Shown one piece after another: positions 26,677 to 35,278 of a stretch of 64,000 nt of DNA. The stretch is from NCBI GenBank assembly GCA_040398425.1, contig JBBATZ010000001.1, positions 62,001 through 126,000 on the forward strand, given 5' to 3'. The translations under genes and the position numbers were made by a program. The DNA is from UBA7672 sp040398425. GTDB taxonomy: Bacteria; Pseudomonadota; Alphaproteobacteria; Caulobacterales; Hyphomonadaceae. Below the pieces are notes generated by a model that worked only from the letters and a program-made list of their open reading frames with translations, was not told the DNA's origin and searched no databases. Numbering within the stretch: the first letter of the stretch is position 1; the number at the start of each line of letters is the position of its first letter.

Positions 26677-29103
26677 ATGGCTGAATCCCGGACCAAGTCT
26701 TCGACACGGCATCTGGCCCGGCTTCTCGAAACCGGGGCAGCCCTGCTGGAGCATGGCGACGCGGACGCGGCCCCGGCGCGGCTGGTCAATGCGCACCTGA
26801 CGGCGATCCGGACGCTGGGCGGCGAGAGCGAGGCAGCGGAGGCGGTCTGCGAGGCGATCCGCACGCGCCGGATCACGCCGATTGCGCCGGCGAGCCTGAT
26901 CGACGCCATCGTGCCTGCCCGGATCGACGGCGGCCAGCTGCTGGCGGCGATCGCTGATGCGACGGCCGTGGCGTCGGCGCGCGCGGTGGCGACGCAGGCG
27001 TTCGTTGCGGTGGCGGATGCGCTGGAGGCGCTGACGATCGAGACGGACGATCAGGGGCGGCCAACGACATCGGCGCTGATCGATGCGTTCCGCGCGGGCG
27101 CGGATGCGGAGCTGGTGGAGATTGCGCTGTGCACGCCCGGCGGTCCGCGCGCTGCGGCGATCACGCTGCGTCGGCAGGCGACCGGCGCCCGCGAGCCGGG
27201 GCGGCAGGCTTATCTCATTCCGGGCTGGACAGGACATGAGGCTGGCGATGTGGCGACCGCGATCGAGCGGGTGAGCCGGACGCGGCTGGCGGTGCGGATC
27301 AGCATCGGCGCCGATGCGCGCGATGCGGCAGCGCCAACGGCGGCGATCAACATCGCGCGTTATGCGGCGACGGGCGATTTTTCCCTGCTTGCGGCAGACC
27401 TGTCCGCGCTGTCGAGCTTCATTCCGACCTGCACGGTTCACATTGCCGGGCTTGCCGCGGCGGTGATGTCGCAAGGGCTCGCGTTCGACAGCGAAGACGG
27501 GATCGCGGCGGCTGTGAAGCTGTGCGGCATTGCGAAGGACGCTCTCGGGTCGGTGACGATCGACCACCCGTCGGCGGCGGCGATCTTCTGGCTGTCAGCG
27601 GAAAGCAGTGGCGCGGATCCGGTCGATCTCTTGCTGGCAAGCGAGGACGAGCAGACGCCGGAATTGTCGTCCTGCGTATCGGCTGCGCTCTCGACGGCGG
27701 CGAGCAAGACTGAAGCGGAAGATGTTCGCCTGCGCATTCTCGGCGCGCGCACGCTCGACCAGATCGACGGACTCGAGCGCCATCGGCTTGAATCGCGCGG
27801 CATGACGGACGCGGCGATGGACCGCGTCGAACAGGCGCTGAAAGAAGGACTGAGCCTTGCGGCAGCGTTCTCGCGCTGGGTGGTGGGCGATGAAGTGATC
27901 CGCAAGAAGCTGGGCCTCAATCCGGAAGCCTATGACACGGATGGCGAAAGCCTGCTGCGAGCGCTGGGAATATCGGCCCGCGAGATCGATGAGGCGCGGG
28001 TGGCGGTGCAGGGGCGGCGGCGGCCGGTGTCGAACCCGAAATCTCCGCTGGCGCGGATTCTCGCCCGGTCGGACGGTCTGACGCCGGAAGCGCGGGTGCG
28101 GATGGCGAAGACGGTGGCGCCGCTGCTGTCGCGGCAGCCAGTGATCACCATTGCCAGCGGCGAGCAGTCAGACACGTCACGCATGACAGTGCATGCGTCT
28201 GTGCGCGCCGCGATGGGCGCGGGACTGGGCGTGCGGATCGAGGCGGGACGGCCTGCGGTAGACCAGGAATTGCAGCAGCGCATCTCCGAGGCCAAGCGCC
28301 GGGCGCGCGTACCGCTGGCGGCCGACATGCAGGTGCCGACCTTCGAGCGGCAACCTCAGCCGGCGCCGACCGCGCCGCTTTACGCGCAGACGCACGATCA
28401 TGGGCATGACGAGGACTACATCGCCGAGCGTCGTCGCCTGCCGGATCGGCGCAAGGGTTACATCCAGAAGGCGACCGTGGGGGGACACAAGGTCTACCTG
28501 CACACGGGCGAGTTCGACGACGGCGAGCTCGGCGAGATCTTCATCGACATGCATAAGGAAGGCGCAGCCTTCCGGTCGCTGATGAACAACTTTGCCATCG
28601 CGATCTCTATCGGCCTGCAATACGGCGTGCCGCTGGAAGAGTATGTCGACGCATTCGTCTTCACGCGGTTTGAACCGGCTGGCGAAGTGACCGGCAACGA
28701 CCATATCCGTAGGGCGACCTCGATCCTCGACTACATCTTCCGCGAACTGGCCGTGTCCTATCTCGGGCGGGACGATCTCGCTGAGGTCGACAATGTCAGC
28801 CACGACGGGCTCGGCGGCGGTGCGCGCGAGGGCGAGGAGCCAACCGTGCCGGTCCAGCCGGTGCGTCCGGAGCAGTTGATCTCGAAGGGCTTCAGCCGCG
28901 GGATAATGCCCGACAACATCGTGCCGTTCACGGCAAGGCGGGTGGCCGAAAGGCTGGAGGATGCAGATGGACCGCCTGCAACCCCGCCGCGCGGACCGGA
29001 CTACCTGTCCGACGCCTGCCCGACCTGCGGACACTTCACCTTGCGTCCAGATGACGGGGTGGCGGTGTGTGAGGCGTGCGGCGCGACCGTGCAGACGGCC
29101 TAG
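26677..29103 (+). CDS. NrdJ-derived TSCPD-domain protein lacking the reductase active site
   Basis: An 808-residue protein. Its C-terminal part is clearly that of class II (B12-dependent) ribonucleotide reductase: a TSCPD domain (about 594-705; KGYIQKATVGGHKVYLHTGE, GEIFIDMHKEGAAFRSLM, LQYGVPLEEYVDAFVFTRFE) and a terminal zinc ribbon (CPTCGHFTL...CEACG, from residue 782). The middle stays faintly colinear with NrdJ (GMTDAAMDRVEQAL...RWVVGDEVIRKKLGL...LLRALGISAREIDEA). The NPCSE and APTGTI motifs and the first third of NrdJ are absent, so it cannot be a working reductase. GGGAGG precedes ATG 26677. A role as regulator or partner of the true reductase is an inference. Confidence 0.8.
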   Translation: MAESRTKSSTRHLARLLETGAALLEHGDADAAPARLVNAHLTAIRTLGGESEAAEAVCEAIRTRRITPIAPASLIDAIVPARIDGGQLLAAIADATAVASARAVATQAFVAVADALEALTIETDDQGRPTTSALIDAFRAGADAELVEIALCTPGGPRAAAITLRRQATGAREPGRQAYLIPGWTGHEAGDVATAIERVSRTRLAVRISIGADARDAAAPTAAINIARYAATGDFSLLAADLSALSSFIPTCTVHIAGLAAAVMSQGLAFDSEDGIAAAVKLCGIAKDALGSVTIDHPSAAAIFWLSAESSGADPVDLLLASEDEQTPELSSCVSAALSTAASKTEAEDVRLRILGARTLDQIDGLERHRLESRGMTDAAMDRVEQALKEGLSLAAAFSRWVVGDEVIRKKLGLNPEAYDTDGESLLRALGISAREIDEARVAVQGRRRPVSNPKSPLARILARSDGLTPEARVRMAKTVAPLLSRQPVITIASGEQSDTSRMTVHASVRAAMGAGLGVRIEAGRPAVDQELQQRISEAKRRARVPLAADMQVPTFERQPQPAPTAPLYAQTHDHGHDEDYIAERRRLPDRRKGYIQKATVGGHKVYLHTGEFDDGELGEIFIDMHKEGAAFRSLMNNFAIAISIGLQYGVPLEEYVDAFVFTRFEPAGEVTGNDHIRRATSILDYIFRELAVSYLGRDDLAEVDNVSHDGLGGGAREGEEPTVPVQPVRPEQLISKGFSRGIMPDNIVPFTARRVAERLEDADGPPATPPRGPDYLSDACPTCGHFTLRPDDGVAVCEACGATVQTA

Positions 29104-29420
29104 GCAAATTCTGCCGATCCTGATTTCGCGCGTCTTTTCGATCCAGGACGAGCTCGAAGGCGAAACACTTCGCAACTGCGGCGTCGAAGCTGCTTGCTAG
29201 GCGATGCTCGAACACGTAGCAGCGGCGCAAAATCTGGGACGTTTGGAATTCAGTAACCCAGCTGAGCGATTCTTACTGGCTCTACATGCAGTGAACGACA
29301 TTCGCGCAAGATGCGGCCTGCAAACCGCCTCGATTGAACTGTTTCTGCTGAACTGCGTTGGTTAGCGACGACCGGGGGACATCCGGTAACTTTGGCGGCA
29401 ATTTCTGGAACGGGACTTGA
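29104..29420 (+). other. Intergenic stretch with a possible 53-residue ORF
   Basis: No recognised gene. A short frame, 29204-29365, reads MLEHVAAAQNLGRLEFSN...LFLLNCVG with plausible helical content and lower GC than its flanks. It lacks a clear ribosome site and I know no family for it. The rest shows no promoter or terminator I can support. Confidence 0.25.
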
Positions 29421-29486
29421 ATGGTTCAGCGCATCGTAATCGCAGTCGTGGCCATTGGCCTGATGAGCTTGTCTGTCCTGGTTTAA
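29421..29486 (+). pseudogene. Orphan signal-peptide copy in front of the pentapeptide gene
   Basis: ATG 29421 opens MVQRIVIAVVAIGLMSLSVLV and ends at TAA, directly followed by the ATG of the next gene. The 21 residues closely parallel that gene's own signal (MIFRILIAVAAIGALSLTALA). This looks like a tandem duplication of the 5' end, or the leftover of a lost paralogue. It could also act as a coupled leader peptide. Confidence 0.5.
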
Positions 29487-30011
29487 ATGATCTTTCGAAT
29501 TCTGATCGCGGTCGCGGCCATCGGGGCCCTGAGTCTTACGGCTCTAGCGCAGACGCCTGAAGCGAACGAGATCACACGCAAGGTCACGGCCGAGCGGCTC
29601 GTGAAGGGCGAAAAGGCCTGTTCGCGCTGCGATCTTTTCCAGGTCGACCTTTCCTACCAGGATCTCGACGGCCGTGACCTTTCCGGCGCGCGCCTGCGCC
29701 AGGCCGATCTCAGCCTTTCCACCTTCGATCATTCCAAGTTTGCCGGCGCGAACATGTCGATCGTGAACGGCTTCGGCATGCGCGCCGAAGGCTCGGACTT
29801 CACCGGTGTGGATTTTCAGGACGCGGTCCTGGTCGGCGGCTGGTTCGGCGGCTCGAAATTCGACAATGCGACTTTCCACAACGCCAACCTGTCAGGCGCC
29901 GATCTCTCGGACGCCAGAGGCCTGACGCAGGTCCAGCTCAACACCGCCTGTGGGGATGGCGAAACGAAGCTGCCGAAGGGCCTCATTCTGCCAGCGTGCA
30001 AGACCAACTAG
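29487..30011 (+). CDS. Exported pentapeptide-repeat protein
   Basis: A 174-residue protein with a signal peptide ending TALAQT. About 90 residues of A(D/N)LXX-type pentapeptide repeats follow (YQDLDGRDLSGARLRQADLS, HNANLSGADLSDARGL), which would fold as a right-handed quadrilateral beta-helix. A CSRC pair precedes the repeats, and two cysteines (TACGD, LPACKT) flank the end, likely disulfide caps in the periplasm. The function is unknown. It starts directly after the stop of the duplicated signal sequence. Confidence 0.85.
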   Translation: MIFRILIAVAAIGALSLTALAQTPEANEITRKVTAERLVKGEKACSRCDLFQVDLSYQDLDGRDLSGARLRQADLSLSTFDHSKFAGANMSIVNGFGMRAEGSDFTGVDFQDAVLVGGWFGGSKFDNATFHNANLSGADLSDARGLTQVQLNTACGDGETKLPKGLILPACKTN

Positions 30012-30024
30012 TCTGCGTCGGACG

Positions 30025-30555
30025 CTAGACCGGCGTTGGATCTGTCGTCTTCAGTCCTTCCATCACCGCACGGAAGCACGCGCATTTCGAAAGATCTGCG
30101 CAGGCGAGCGCTTCGAGCCTTTCGACAAGCCCGGCTGTCAGGATTTCCTGTTGCGGCTTGTCGAGGATCAGCGCTGCGAGTTTGACCGCGCGCGCCTGGG
30201 CGTGGGTCAGCCGGATGGTCGTCTTGAACGGAACGCCCAGGCTGCCAAGGTTAAGCTGCGTCTGCGGGCGGCTCGGCACCCAGCCTGAACCTTCATTGTC
30301 TGACGGATAGACTGCCTTGCCCGTAGGCCAGACCTGCGCGACGTCGTTGAGCTGCACCTTCATCTTTGCGACGTCGAGTTCGGCTTCGGGCGCTGGCGGC
30401 ATGACGGCCCGAACGGGTTGTTGCTGCGGCGCCGGCGCCGGAACGACAGGCGGTTGCCACGGCCTGTAACCGAAGCTCGGCTCTTTCGACGGTTGCGCCT
30501 CGCCCTTGCGTGCGAGCATTCCCGCATTCAGCGATGCGTACTGAGGAACTGACAT
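30025..30555 (-). CDS. Hypothetical partner protein downstream of a ParA ATPase
   Basis: A 176-residue protein I cannot assign. Residues 25-65 are Pro/Gln-rich and disordered (PQQQPVRAVMPPAPEAE). The last 80 residues look helical (RLTHAQARAVKLAALILDKP, EILTAGLVERLEAL) with a short Cys pair (CADLSKCAC). It starts 10 bases after the ParA stop, on the same strand, so the two are almost certainly one operon. ParA-type positioning ATPases normally work with such a small adaptor, so a partner role is inferred. Confidence 0.7.
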   Translation of the reverse strand: MSVPQYASLNAGMLARKGEAQPSKEPSFGYRPWQPPVVPAPAPQQQPVRAVMPPAPEAELDVAKMKVQLNDVAQVWPTGKAVYPSDNEGSGWVPSRPQTQLNLGSLGVPFKTTIRLTHAQARAVKLAALILDKPQQEILTAGLVERLEALACADLSKCACFRAVMEGLKTTDPTPV

Positions 30556-30565
30556 GGTGCTGACC

Positions 30566-31570
30566 TCAGTGCGTTGGCCGGCGGCCGAAGCTGCGCGGCT
30601 GGCGGCGATCAACCTGGCCGGGAGGCGGACCGCGGTCGGACTTTCGGCGTTCGAGTTGGCTGGTGCGATCGGGCGGCGGCGCAGTCATCACGCCGCCGGG
30701 TTCGCGCTGCGGACTGGCGGCGGGACTGCGGGCCGCCGGCGCGCGGCGATCGGGATGGGCGGCGCTGGCCGTCGCGTTGGCGACAGCGACACTGGCCCAG
30801 GCGGGCAGCTCGTTGTCCCAGTCCTCCTCCTCATCCGACATGACGGCTGCGGGCAGCCCGGGCGTTTCCGGCGTGAGGACGGCAGTCGAGAAATCGGCGC
30901 GGGGTTTCTGGGCCCAGCGTGCGTCCGTTCCCCCGTAGAGTTTTGCAAGCCGGCCCCGCAGGAAGAGCCAGAGTGCGGAGACTTCCCGCGCCGAGCGGCT
31001 TTCCGGCTGGATGTCGCCCACCGTGCGGCCGTCAATCATAGAGGCGGCGAAGTCGACGCGATGGTGCAGCGTGACTGGGGCGACGACGCCATGCTGCGAC
31101 AGGGCGACGGCGGTTTCCGAAGTGATCCGCGCGCGCGCCGTGGCGGAGTTGACGACAAAGACCAGCGGTTTGTTCAGCGTATCGGCGATATCGACGGTTG
31201 GGCCGACGGCGCGGAGATCGTGCGGGCTCGGGCGGGTCGGCACGACAACGAGATCGGCGCGCTGGACGACATGCGCGATGGTCTGGGTGACGGCGGGGGG
31301 CGTGTCGATGACGATGAGGCGGAACCCAATGCTCTTGAGGTGGTCGAGGCAGGCGTCGAGCTCTTCGAGCGAGGCCTGGGCGAAGGCTGGCGTCGAGGCT
31401 GCGCGGGCGTTCCACCATTTCGCCAGCGAACCTTGCGGGTCGGTATCGATGAGGGCGACGGGGCCATCGCCAGCACGCTCGGCCTCCACCGCGATGTGGC
31501 CGGAGAGCGTTGTCTTGCCGGAACCACCCTTCTGCGAGGCAAACACCAGAACCCGCACGCCGTCAGTCAT
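30566..31570 (-). CDS. ParA/MinD-family positioning ATPase with long C-terminal tail
   Basis: A 334-residue P-loop ATPase starting MTDGVRVLVFASQKGGSGKT, with the deviant Walker A KGGSGKT including the signature lysine, Walker A' ALIDTDPQGS and Walker B FRLIVIDTPP. The ATPase core ends near residue 215. The remaining ~120 residues are disordered, rich in Pro/Arg/Ser, with repeated RR patterns (RRKSDRG, DRRQPRSFGRR) that could bind nucleic acid non-specifically. No parB-like gene or parS site is seen, so chromosome partition is unlikely. Cargo positioning together with its small downstream partner is more likely. A GTG at 31639 would add 23 residues. Confidence 0.87.
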   Translation of the reverse strand: MTDGVRVLVFASQKGGSGKTTLSGHIAVEAERAGDGPVALIDTDPQGSLAKWWNARAASTPAFAQASLEELDACLDHLKSIGFRLIVIDTPPAVTQTIAHVVQRADLVVVPTRPSPHDLRAVGPTVDIADTLNKPLVFVVNSATARARITSETAVALSQHGVVAPVTLHHRVDFAASMIDGRTVGDIQPESRSAREVSALWLFLRGRLAKLYGGTDARWAQKPRADFSTAVLTPETPGLPAAVMSDEEEDWDNELPAWASVAVANATASAAHPDRRAPAARSPAASPQREPGGVMTAPPPDRTSQLERRKSDRGPPPGQVDRRQPRSFGRRPTH

Positions 31571-31977
31571 CCACCCGCTCCAGCCTGGATCCCTTCCGGT
31601 CGCGTGACGCAGGGCTCGGGACAAGATGAGGGTCGCCACGTCGCTTTGACGCGGGCTTAGGGCGATGTGGCGATTTCAGTGGTCGGCGTTAACGGGCGCG
31701 AATGTTAATCGGGGTGCGGCGCAGGCTGCGCGATACCCCCGAATTTGAAAGGCGCTCAATGGTTTCCGACATGGTAAGCGGGATCGTTAGCGATCCTCGC
31801 GCGGTACAAGGAATTACTTGGCAAAGTTAGGGGCGCCGATGCGATTTCGTAGGCGCGTGGCGCACCGGTCCGGTTCGCGCTCGATGAGCGAACGCTTCGA
31901 AGGACCGGATTTGGCTAAACACCGTGTTGCATGCTTCCATACTTGGGCGACTGGTCGCGCAAGGGAGACCCGAGCAG
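31571..31977. other. Intergenic region between divergent genes
   Basis: About 400 bases between the ParA gene and the next plus-strand gene. I see no gene, no RNA fold and no repeat that I can support. It should hold the two divergent promoters. Confidence 0.4.
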
Positions 31978-32400
31978 ATGCCTGCGAAAAAGCCAGCACA
32001 AGCGAAGGGCACCGCGGATGATCCGTGGGTCCTCAAGACCCCACCCCTTACCTCTGACTTTACGATGCATCGCGACGTGAAGGACGGAAAGGATGTGCTT
32101 GTCTGCACCGTGGGCAAGACAGTTCTCTACTACCAGGCGCGCTGTCTTGAAGACCTTCAGGCGCTACTGAAGACGCACGGCGACTGGATGGAGCTCGGCT
32201 CGGCTGATGAACAGAAGGAGGCCAAGGCGGGAAGTGTGGAAGCGTGGGCCAGATCGCCCGAAAATTCGGTCGGCGGATGGTACGGCCTGAAGAAGGGTTT
32301 GCGCGGCCGCTTCGGGATGTACGTGCCGCCGCTGATGGAGGCGCTCGGACTAGCCGAGGTCGAACACAATCCAAGAAACAACAGAATGCGCGCAATCTGA
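31978..32400 (+). CDS. Conserved hypothetical protein (DUF6855-like)
   Basis: A 140-residue soluble protein with a Lys/Ala N-terminus, then ADDPWVLKTPPLTSDFTMHRD, VLVCTVGKTVLYYQAR, LLKTHGDWMELGSADEQK and a C-terminal GGWYGLKKGLRGRFGMYVPP...EHNPRNNRMRA. This pattern matches a small conserved family I recall as DUF6855; the function is unknown. The ATG at 31978 follows a GGGAG ribosome site. It stands alone and converges on the HU gene. Confidence 0.7.
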   Translation: MPAKKPAQAKGTADDPWVLKTPPLTSDFTMHRDVKDGKDVLVCTVGKTVLYYQARCLEDLQALLKTHGDWMELGSADEQKEAKAGSVEAWARSPENSVGGWYGLKKGLRGRFGMYVPPLMEALGLAEVEHNPRNNRMRAI

Positions 32401-32454
32401 CCCAGACAGTGTTTTCGGCCGCACGTCAACCGGACCACTTAGCCAGAAAACAGA

Positions 32455-32480
32455 ACGCCCGGCCGTTGTGGGCCGGGCGT
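32455..32480 (-). terminator. Rho-independent terminator of the HU gene
   Basis: A perfect 10-bp stem (ACGCCCGGCC/GGCCGGGCGT) with a 6-base loop lies 32 bases past the HU stop. On the minus strand it is followed by TTCTGTTTTCTGG, a usable T-tract. It may also stop transcripts from the convergent gene. Confidence 0.8.
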
Positions 32481-32511
32481 CTGGATTTTGGGTCAGTGAA
32501 CTAAAGAGAGA

Positions 32512-32826
32512 CTAGATCGACTCTTTGAGTTCTTTGGCGGCGCGGAAGGCGACCTTCTTGGAAGCCTTGATCTGCACCGGCTCACCCGTCGCCGGGTTGC
32601 GGCCCATGCGGGCTGCGCGCTTGCGGACAACCAGAACGCCGAGGCCGACGAGACGGATCCGGTCACCCTTTTTGAGTTGCTTGGTGATGATGGCGACCAT
32701 GTCGTTGAGGATCGCTTCCGCAGTCTTTTTCGGAATCTCGTGATTTTCAGCGAGCGTGGCAGCGAGGTGCTTCAAGCTGACGGTGTTCTGCTTGGCTTTC
32801 GCGGCAGCTTTGGATGCAGTGGCCAT
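32512..32826 (-). CDS. hup: HU-family DNA-binding protein
   Basis: Nucleoid-associated histone-like protein. From ATG 32826 (MATASKAAAKAKQNTVSLKH), 9 bases behind AAAGGAG, the product has 104 residues. The core has the dimerisation helices (ETAEAIL-type KKTAEAILNDMVAIITKQL) and the DNA-clasping arms (RKRAARMGRNPATGEPVQI). It ends FRAAKELKESI. The Ala/Lys N-terminal extension of about 12 residues is longer than in E. coli HU. It stands alone and has its own terminator. Confidence 0.95.
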   Translation of the reverse strand: MATASKAAAKAKQNTVSLKHLAATLAENHEIPKKTAEAILNDMVAIITKQLKKGDRIRLVGLGVLVVRKRAARMGRNPATGEPVQIKASKKVAFRAAKELKESI

Positions 32827-33178
32827 TGTCTTATCGACTCCTTTGGCAAGAACCGCCCCCTGCATACACGGAAATGCGGGGTGCAAAAGCGGATAAACCC
32901 CCATTTACAAGGGAAAACGTGAATTTTCACAGCAAAAAGCCTGCAAAATCGCGTTTTTTGGGGCTGGACAGCCGGGTCGAGATCCGAAAAGGCCCGTTTT
33001 TCAAGGAATCAGCGGCGGTTGAGTCGCGGGCCGAGGAGCCTGCCGCCGACGCGGCCAGCGCCCGCAATCAAGCATTTCCAACGCGAAGTATAATGAGCGC
33101 CGCGCTCCCTTGAATAGAGCGTGGGTTGTCGGACGCGCGGGCCTTGTGGAACGGGTCGCAGCAGCCGACATTGGTCTC
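32827..33178. other. Divergent promoter region of hup and zur
   Basis: About 350 bases, with an AT-rich segment (32900-33010) unusual for this genome that should carry the strong HU promoter. I see no gene. No clear Zur box with the TATAACA-type arms is recognisable. Confidence 0.4.
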
Positions 33179-33640
33179 ATGGCCCAAGCGCACCTCGCCT
33201 GCTCTCCCCAGAGCCTTCCCGTCAGCCTTCAGGAGGCTGAAACGCTGTGCGAACAACGCGGCGGGCGACTGACGCCGCTGCGCAAGAAAGTGCTGCAGCT
33301 GTTGCTGGAATCCGAGGGGCCATCGAAGGCCTATGACCTGCTGGAACATCTGGGCGAGGATGGCGCGGCCAAGCCGCCTTCGGTCTATCGCTCGCTGGAT
33401 TTCCTGCTGGAGATGGGCCTCGCTCACAAGATCGAAAGCCTGAACGCCTATGTCGCCTGCGGACACTGGAAGCATGGCCACGCTGCGGTGTTCCTGATCT
33501 GCGACAAGTGCGGGATGGCGGGAGAGCTTCACGCCAACGACAGCGTCAAGAAACTGACGCAGGAGGTTGAAGGCGTGAACTTCAAGATGCGCAATGCCGT
33601 GATCGAGATCCGCGGACTCTGCGAGAAGTGCGCGGCTTAG
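33179..33640 (+). CDS. zur: Fur-family zinc uptake regulator
   Basis: A zinc-sensing repressor. From ATG 33179 (MAQAHLACSPQSLP) it has 153 residues: a winged helix (GGRLTPLRKKVLQLLLESEG...SVYRSLDFLLEMGLAHKIES) and the dimer/metal domain with HWKHGHAAVFLICDKCG and a final LCEKC. The two CXXC pairs form the structural zinc site and the His-rich loop the sensory one. The pattern separates it from Fur and Irr. A longer GTG/ATG frame from 33110 adds a non-conserved segment. A DUF5990 gene follows by 6 bases; no zinc transporter is adjacent. Confidence 0.9.
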   Translation: MAQAHLACSPQSLPVSLQEAETLCEQRGGRLTPLRKKVLQLLLESEGPSKAYDLLEHLGEDGAAKPPSVYRSLDFLLEMGLAHKIESLNAYVACGHWKHGHAAVFLICDKCGMAGELHANDSVKKLTQEVEGVNFKMRNAVIEIRGLCEKCAA

Positions 33641-33646
33641 GGGGGC

Positions 33647-34066
33647 GTGGCGGACAGCAATGTCACTCTGCGCCTGAGCGTGATCGATCCGCCCAAGGGC
33701 GTCATGCATAGCTTGCAAGGCAAGGACGGCGCTGTAGTCGATGCGCGCCTTTCGACGGGCAAGACACTCAAGTTCGAGATCCCGGTGCGGCTGGAACCCG
33801 GCAAGACCGGCTGGCGTTTCCTGGGCGACTTCGTGCGCACCGAGGGCAAGACCCGACGGTTCGTCTATGTCGCGACAGGTCAGCAGGCGAGCCAGCATGT
33901 GGAAGGCGGGCGACGTGCGAAGGTGGACCTGCCCGAGCCGACGCCCGCGATGATCAAGGCAGCCGAGGCGGGCAATCTCGTGCTTGAAGCGAGTTATGCC
34001 GGAACCAACGCGAAGGGCGGAGCGACTTGCGCCACGGTGAAGGTGACTTGGCGCGTGGCAGATTAG
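33647..34066 (+). CDS. DUF5990 family protein
   Basis: A 139-residue protein starting at GTG 33647. It carries the DUF5990 pattern: LRLSVIDPPKGVMHSLQGKD, FEIPVRLEPGKTGWRFLGDFV, FVYVATGQQASQ and a closing NLVLEASYAGTNAKGGATCATV. It is predicted to be a beta-rich soluble protein of unknown function. It is 6 bases downstream of zur on the same strand, so it may be co-transcribed; a zinc link is only contextual. Confidence 0.75.
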   Translation: MADSNVTLRLSVIDPPKGVMHSLQGKDGAVVDARLSTGKTLKFEIPVRLEPGKTGWRFLGDFVRTEGKTRRFVYVATGQQASQHVEGGRRAKVDLPEPTPAMIKAAEAGNLVLEASYAGTNAKGGATCATVKVTWRVAD

Positions 34067-34183
34067 TGCTGATTTCGACGGCTTTGTATCGGCCGGATTG
34101 CAGTTTCCGCAAGACGCCGCAATAAAGGATGCAGGTCGGGGGCGGCCTATTACTGTGGCTGCCAGCCTGTACCGAGCCAAATC

Positions 34184-35236
34184 ATGAGGAATCCTGTATC
34201 GCCTGGTTTTCCCACCGGCGGCGGCCGCATGGGCCAACACATACGCGATCTGGACTGGAGCGCGACTTCCCTCGGTCTGATCGATAAGTGGTCGTCGGCG
34301 CTGCGATCTGTTGTGCAGATGATGGTCGCGCAGAAGCAGTCGGTCTGTCTCTTCTGGGGGGCGGACCTGGCGCTGATCTACAATGACTCCTACGCGGTTC
34401 TGCTCGGCGCCAAGGAACCGACGGCGCTTGGCCAGCCCTTCAAGGTGGTCTGGTCGGACGTTTGGCATGACGTGAAACCCTTCGTTGACCAGGCGATGTC
34501 AGGCAAAGGCACTTGGTCGGAAGACTTTCCACTCACCATGATGCGCAATGGCTATCCGGAAGAGACGTACTGGACCTTCTCCTACAGCCCGCTTTACGAC
34601 GATGACCAAATCACCGGCATGATCAATATCGCTCTGGAGACGACGCAATCGGTTATCGCCCGCCGCAACCAGGGCGCGTTGCAGCATGAACTGATGCACC
34701 GGGCCAAGAACAACCTCGCCGTGACGACAGCAGTTGTATCATCCACCCTCCGCTATGCGACGAGTCTGGGCGCGGCGCGCGAGACGGTCGCTGCTCGGAT
34801 CAGTGCGCTGAGCAAGGCGCAGGACATGCTCCGCGCAAACGAGTCCGAAGCAAGCATTTCGGAAATCGTTACGGTGGCATTAGAGGCCCACCTCGATCGC
34901 CCAGACCGGATGACGATCACGGGAGCAGACCTCAAGATCACTTCGGAAAAAGCGATCGGTCTCTCGCTCGCCATCTACGAACTCGCTACGAACGCCGTGA
35001 AGTATGGCGCACTATCGAGCGCGTCCGGGCATGTCGATGTCTCGTGGGACGTGGAAGCGAACGGGCAGTTCGCATTTGTCTGGCGCGAAAGCGGCGGGCC
35101 GCCGGTGTTCGTGCCAACCCATACCGGGTTTGGGTCACGGCTCACCAACAGCGTTGTGCCCAGCTATTTCTCAGGATTGGCGGAAACACACTATGAACCG
35201 GCCGGCGTGGTCTACAAGCTGACCGGCAAGCTTTGA
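34184..35236 (+). CDS. PAS-containing HWE-family sensor histidine kinase
   Basis: A 350-residue cytoplasmic kinase. The N-terminal half is a PAS-like sensor (SVCLFWGADLALIYNDSYAV ... WTFSYSPLYDDDQITGMINI). The kinase half has the phospho-acceptor His in LQHELMHRAKNNLAV, the N box YELATNAVKYGALS, and the WRE triplet (VWRESGG) that defines the HWE group together with GFGSRLTN. There is no membrane segment. HWE kinases often act in general stress or light signalling, but no receiver or sigma-factor gene is adjacent, so its target is unknown. Confidence 0.88.
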   Translation: MRNPVSPGFPTGGGRMGQHIRDLDWSATSLGLIDKWSSALRSVVQMMVAQKQSVCLFWGADLALIYNDSYAVLLGAKEPTALGQPFKVVWSDVWHDVKPFVDQAMSGKGTWSEDFPLTMMRNGYPEETYWTFSYSPLYDDDQITGMINIALETTQSVIARRNQGALQHELMHRAKNNLAVTTAVVSSTLRYATSLGAARETVAARISALSKAQDMLRANESEASISEIVTVALEAHLDRPDRMTITGADLKITSEKAIGLSLAIYELATNAVKYGALSSASGHVDVSWDVEANGQFAFVWRESGGPPVFVPTHTGFGSRLTNSVVPSYFSGLAETHYEPAGVVYKLTGKL

Positions 35237-35278
35237 CCAAGGGACGGCGCGGATGAGCGAAACAGGCCTGTTGCAGCT

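Noticed and set aside
31690..31720. Possible CtrA box (TTAA-N7-TTAA) in the 31.7 kb intergenic region
   Set aside because: The two TTAA half-sites are 12 bases apart, not 7.
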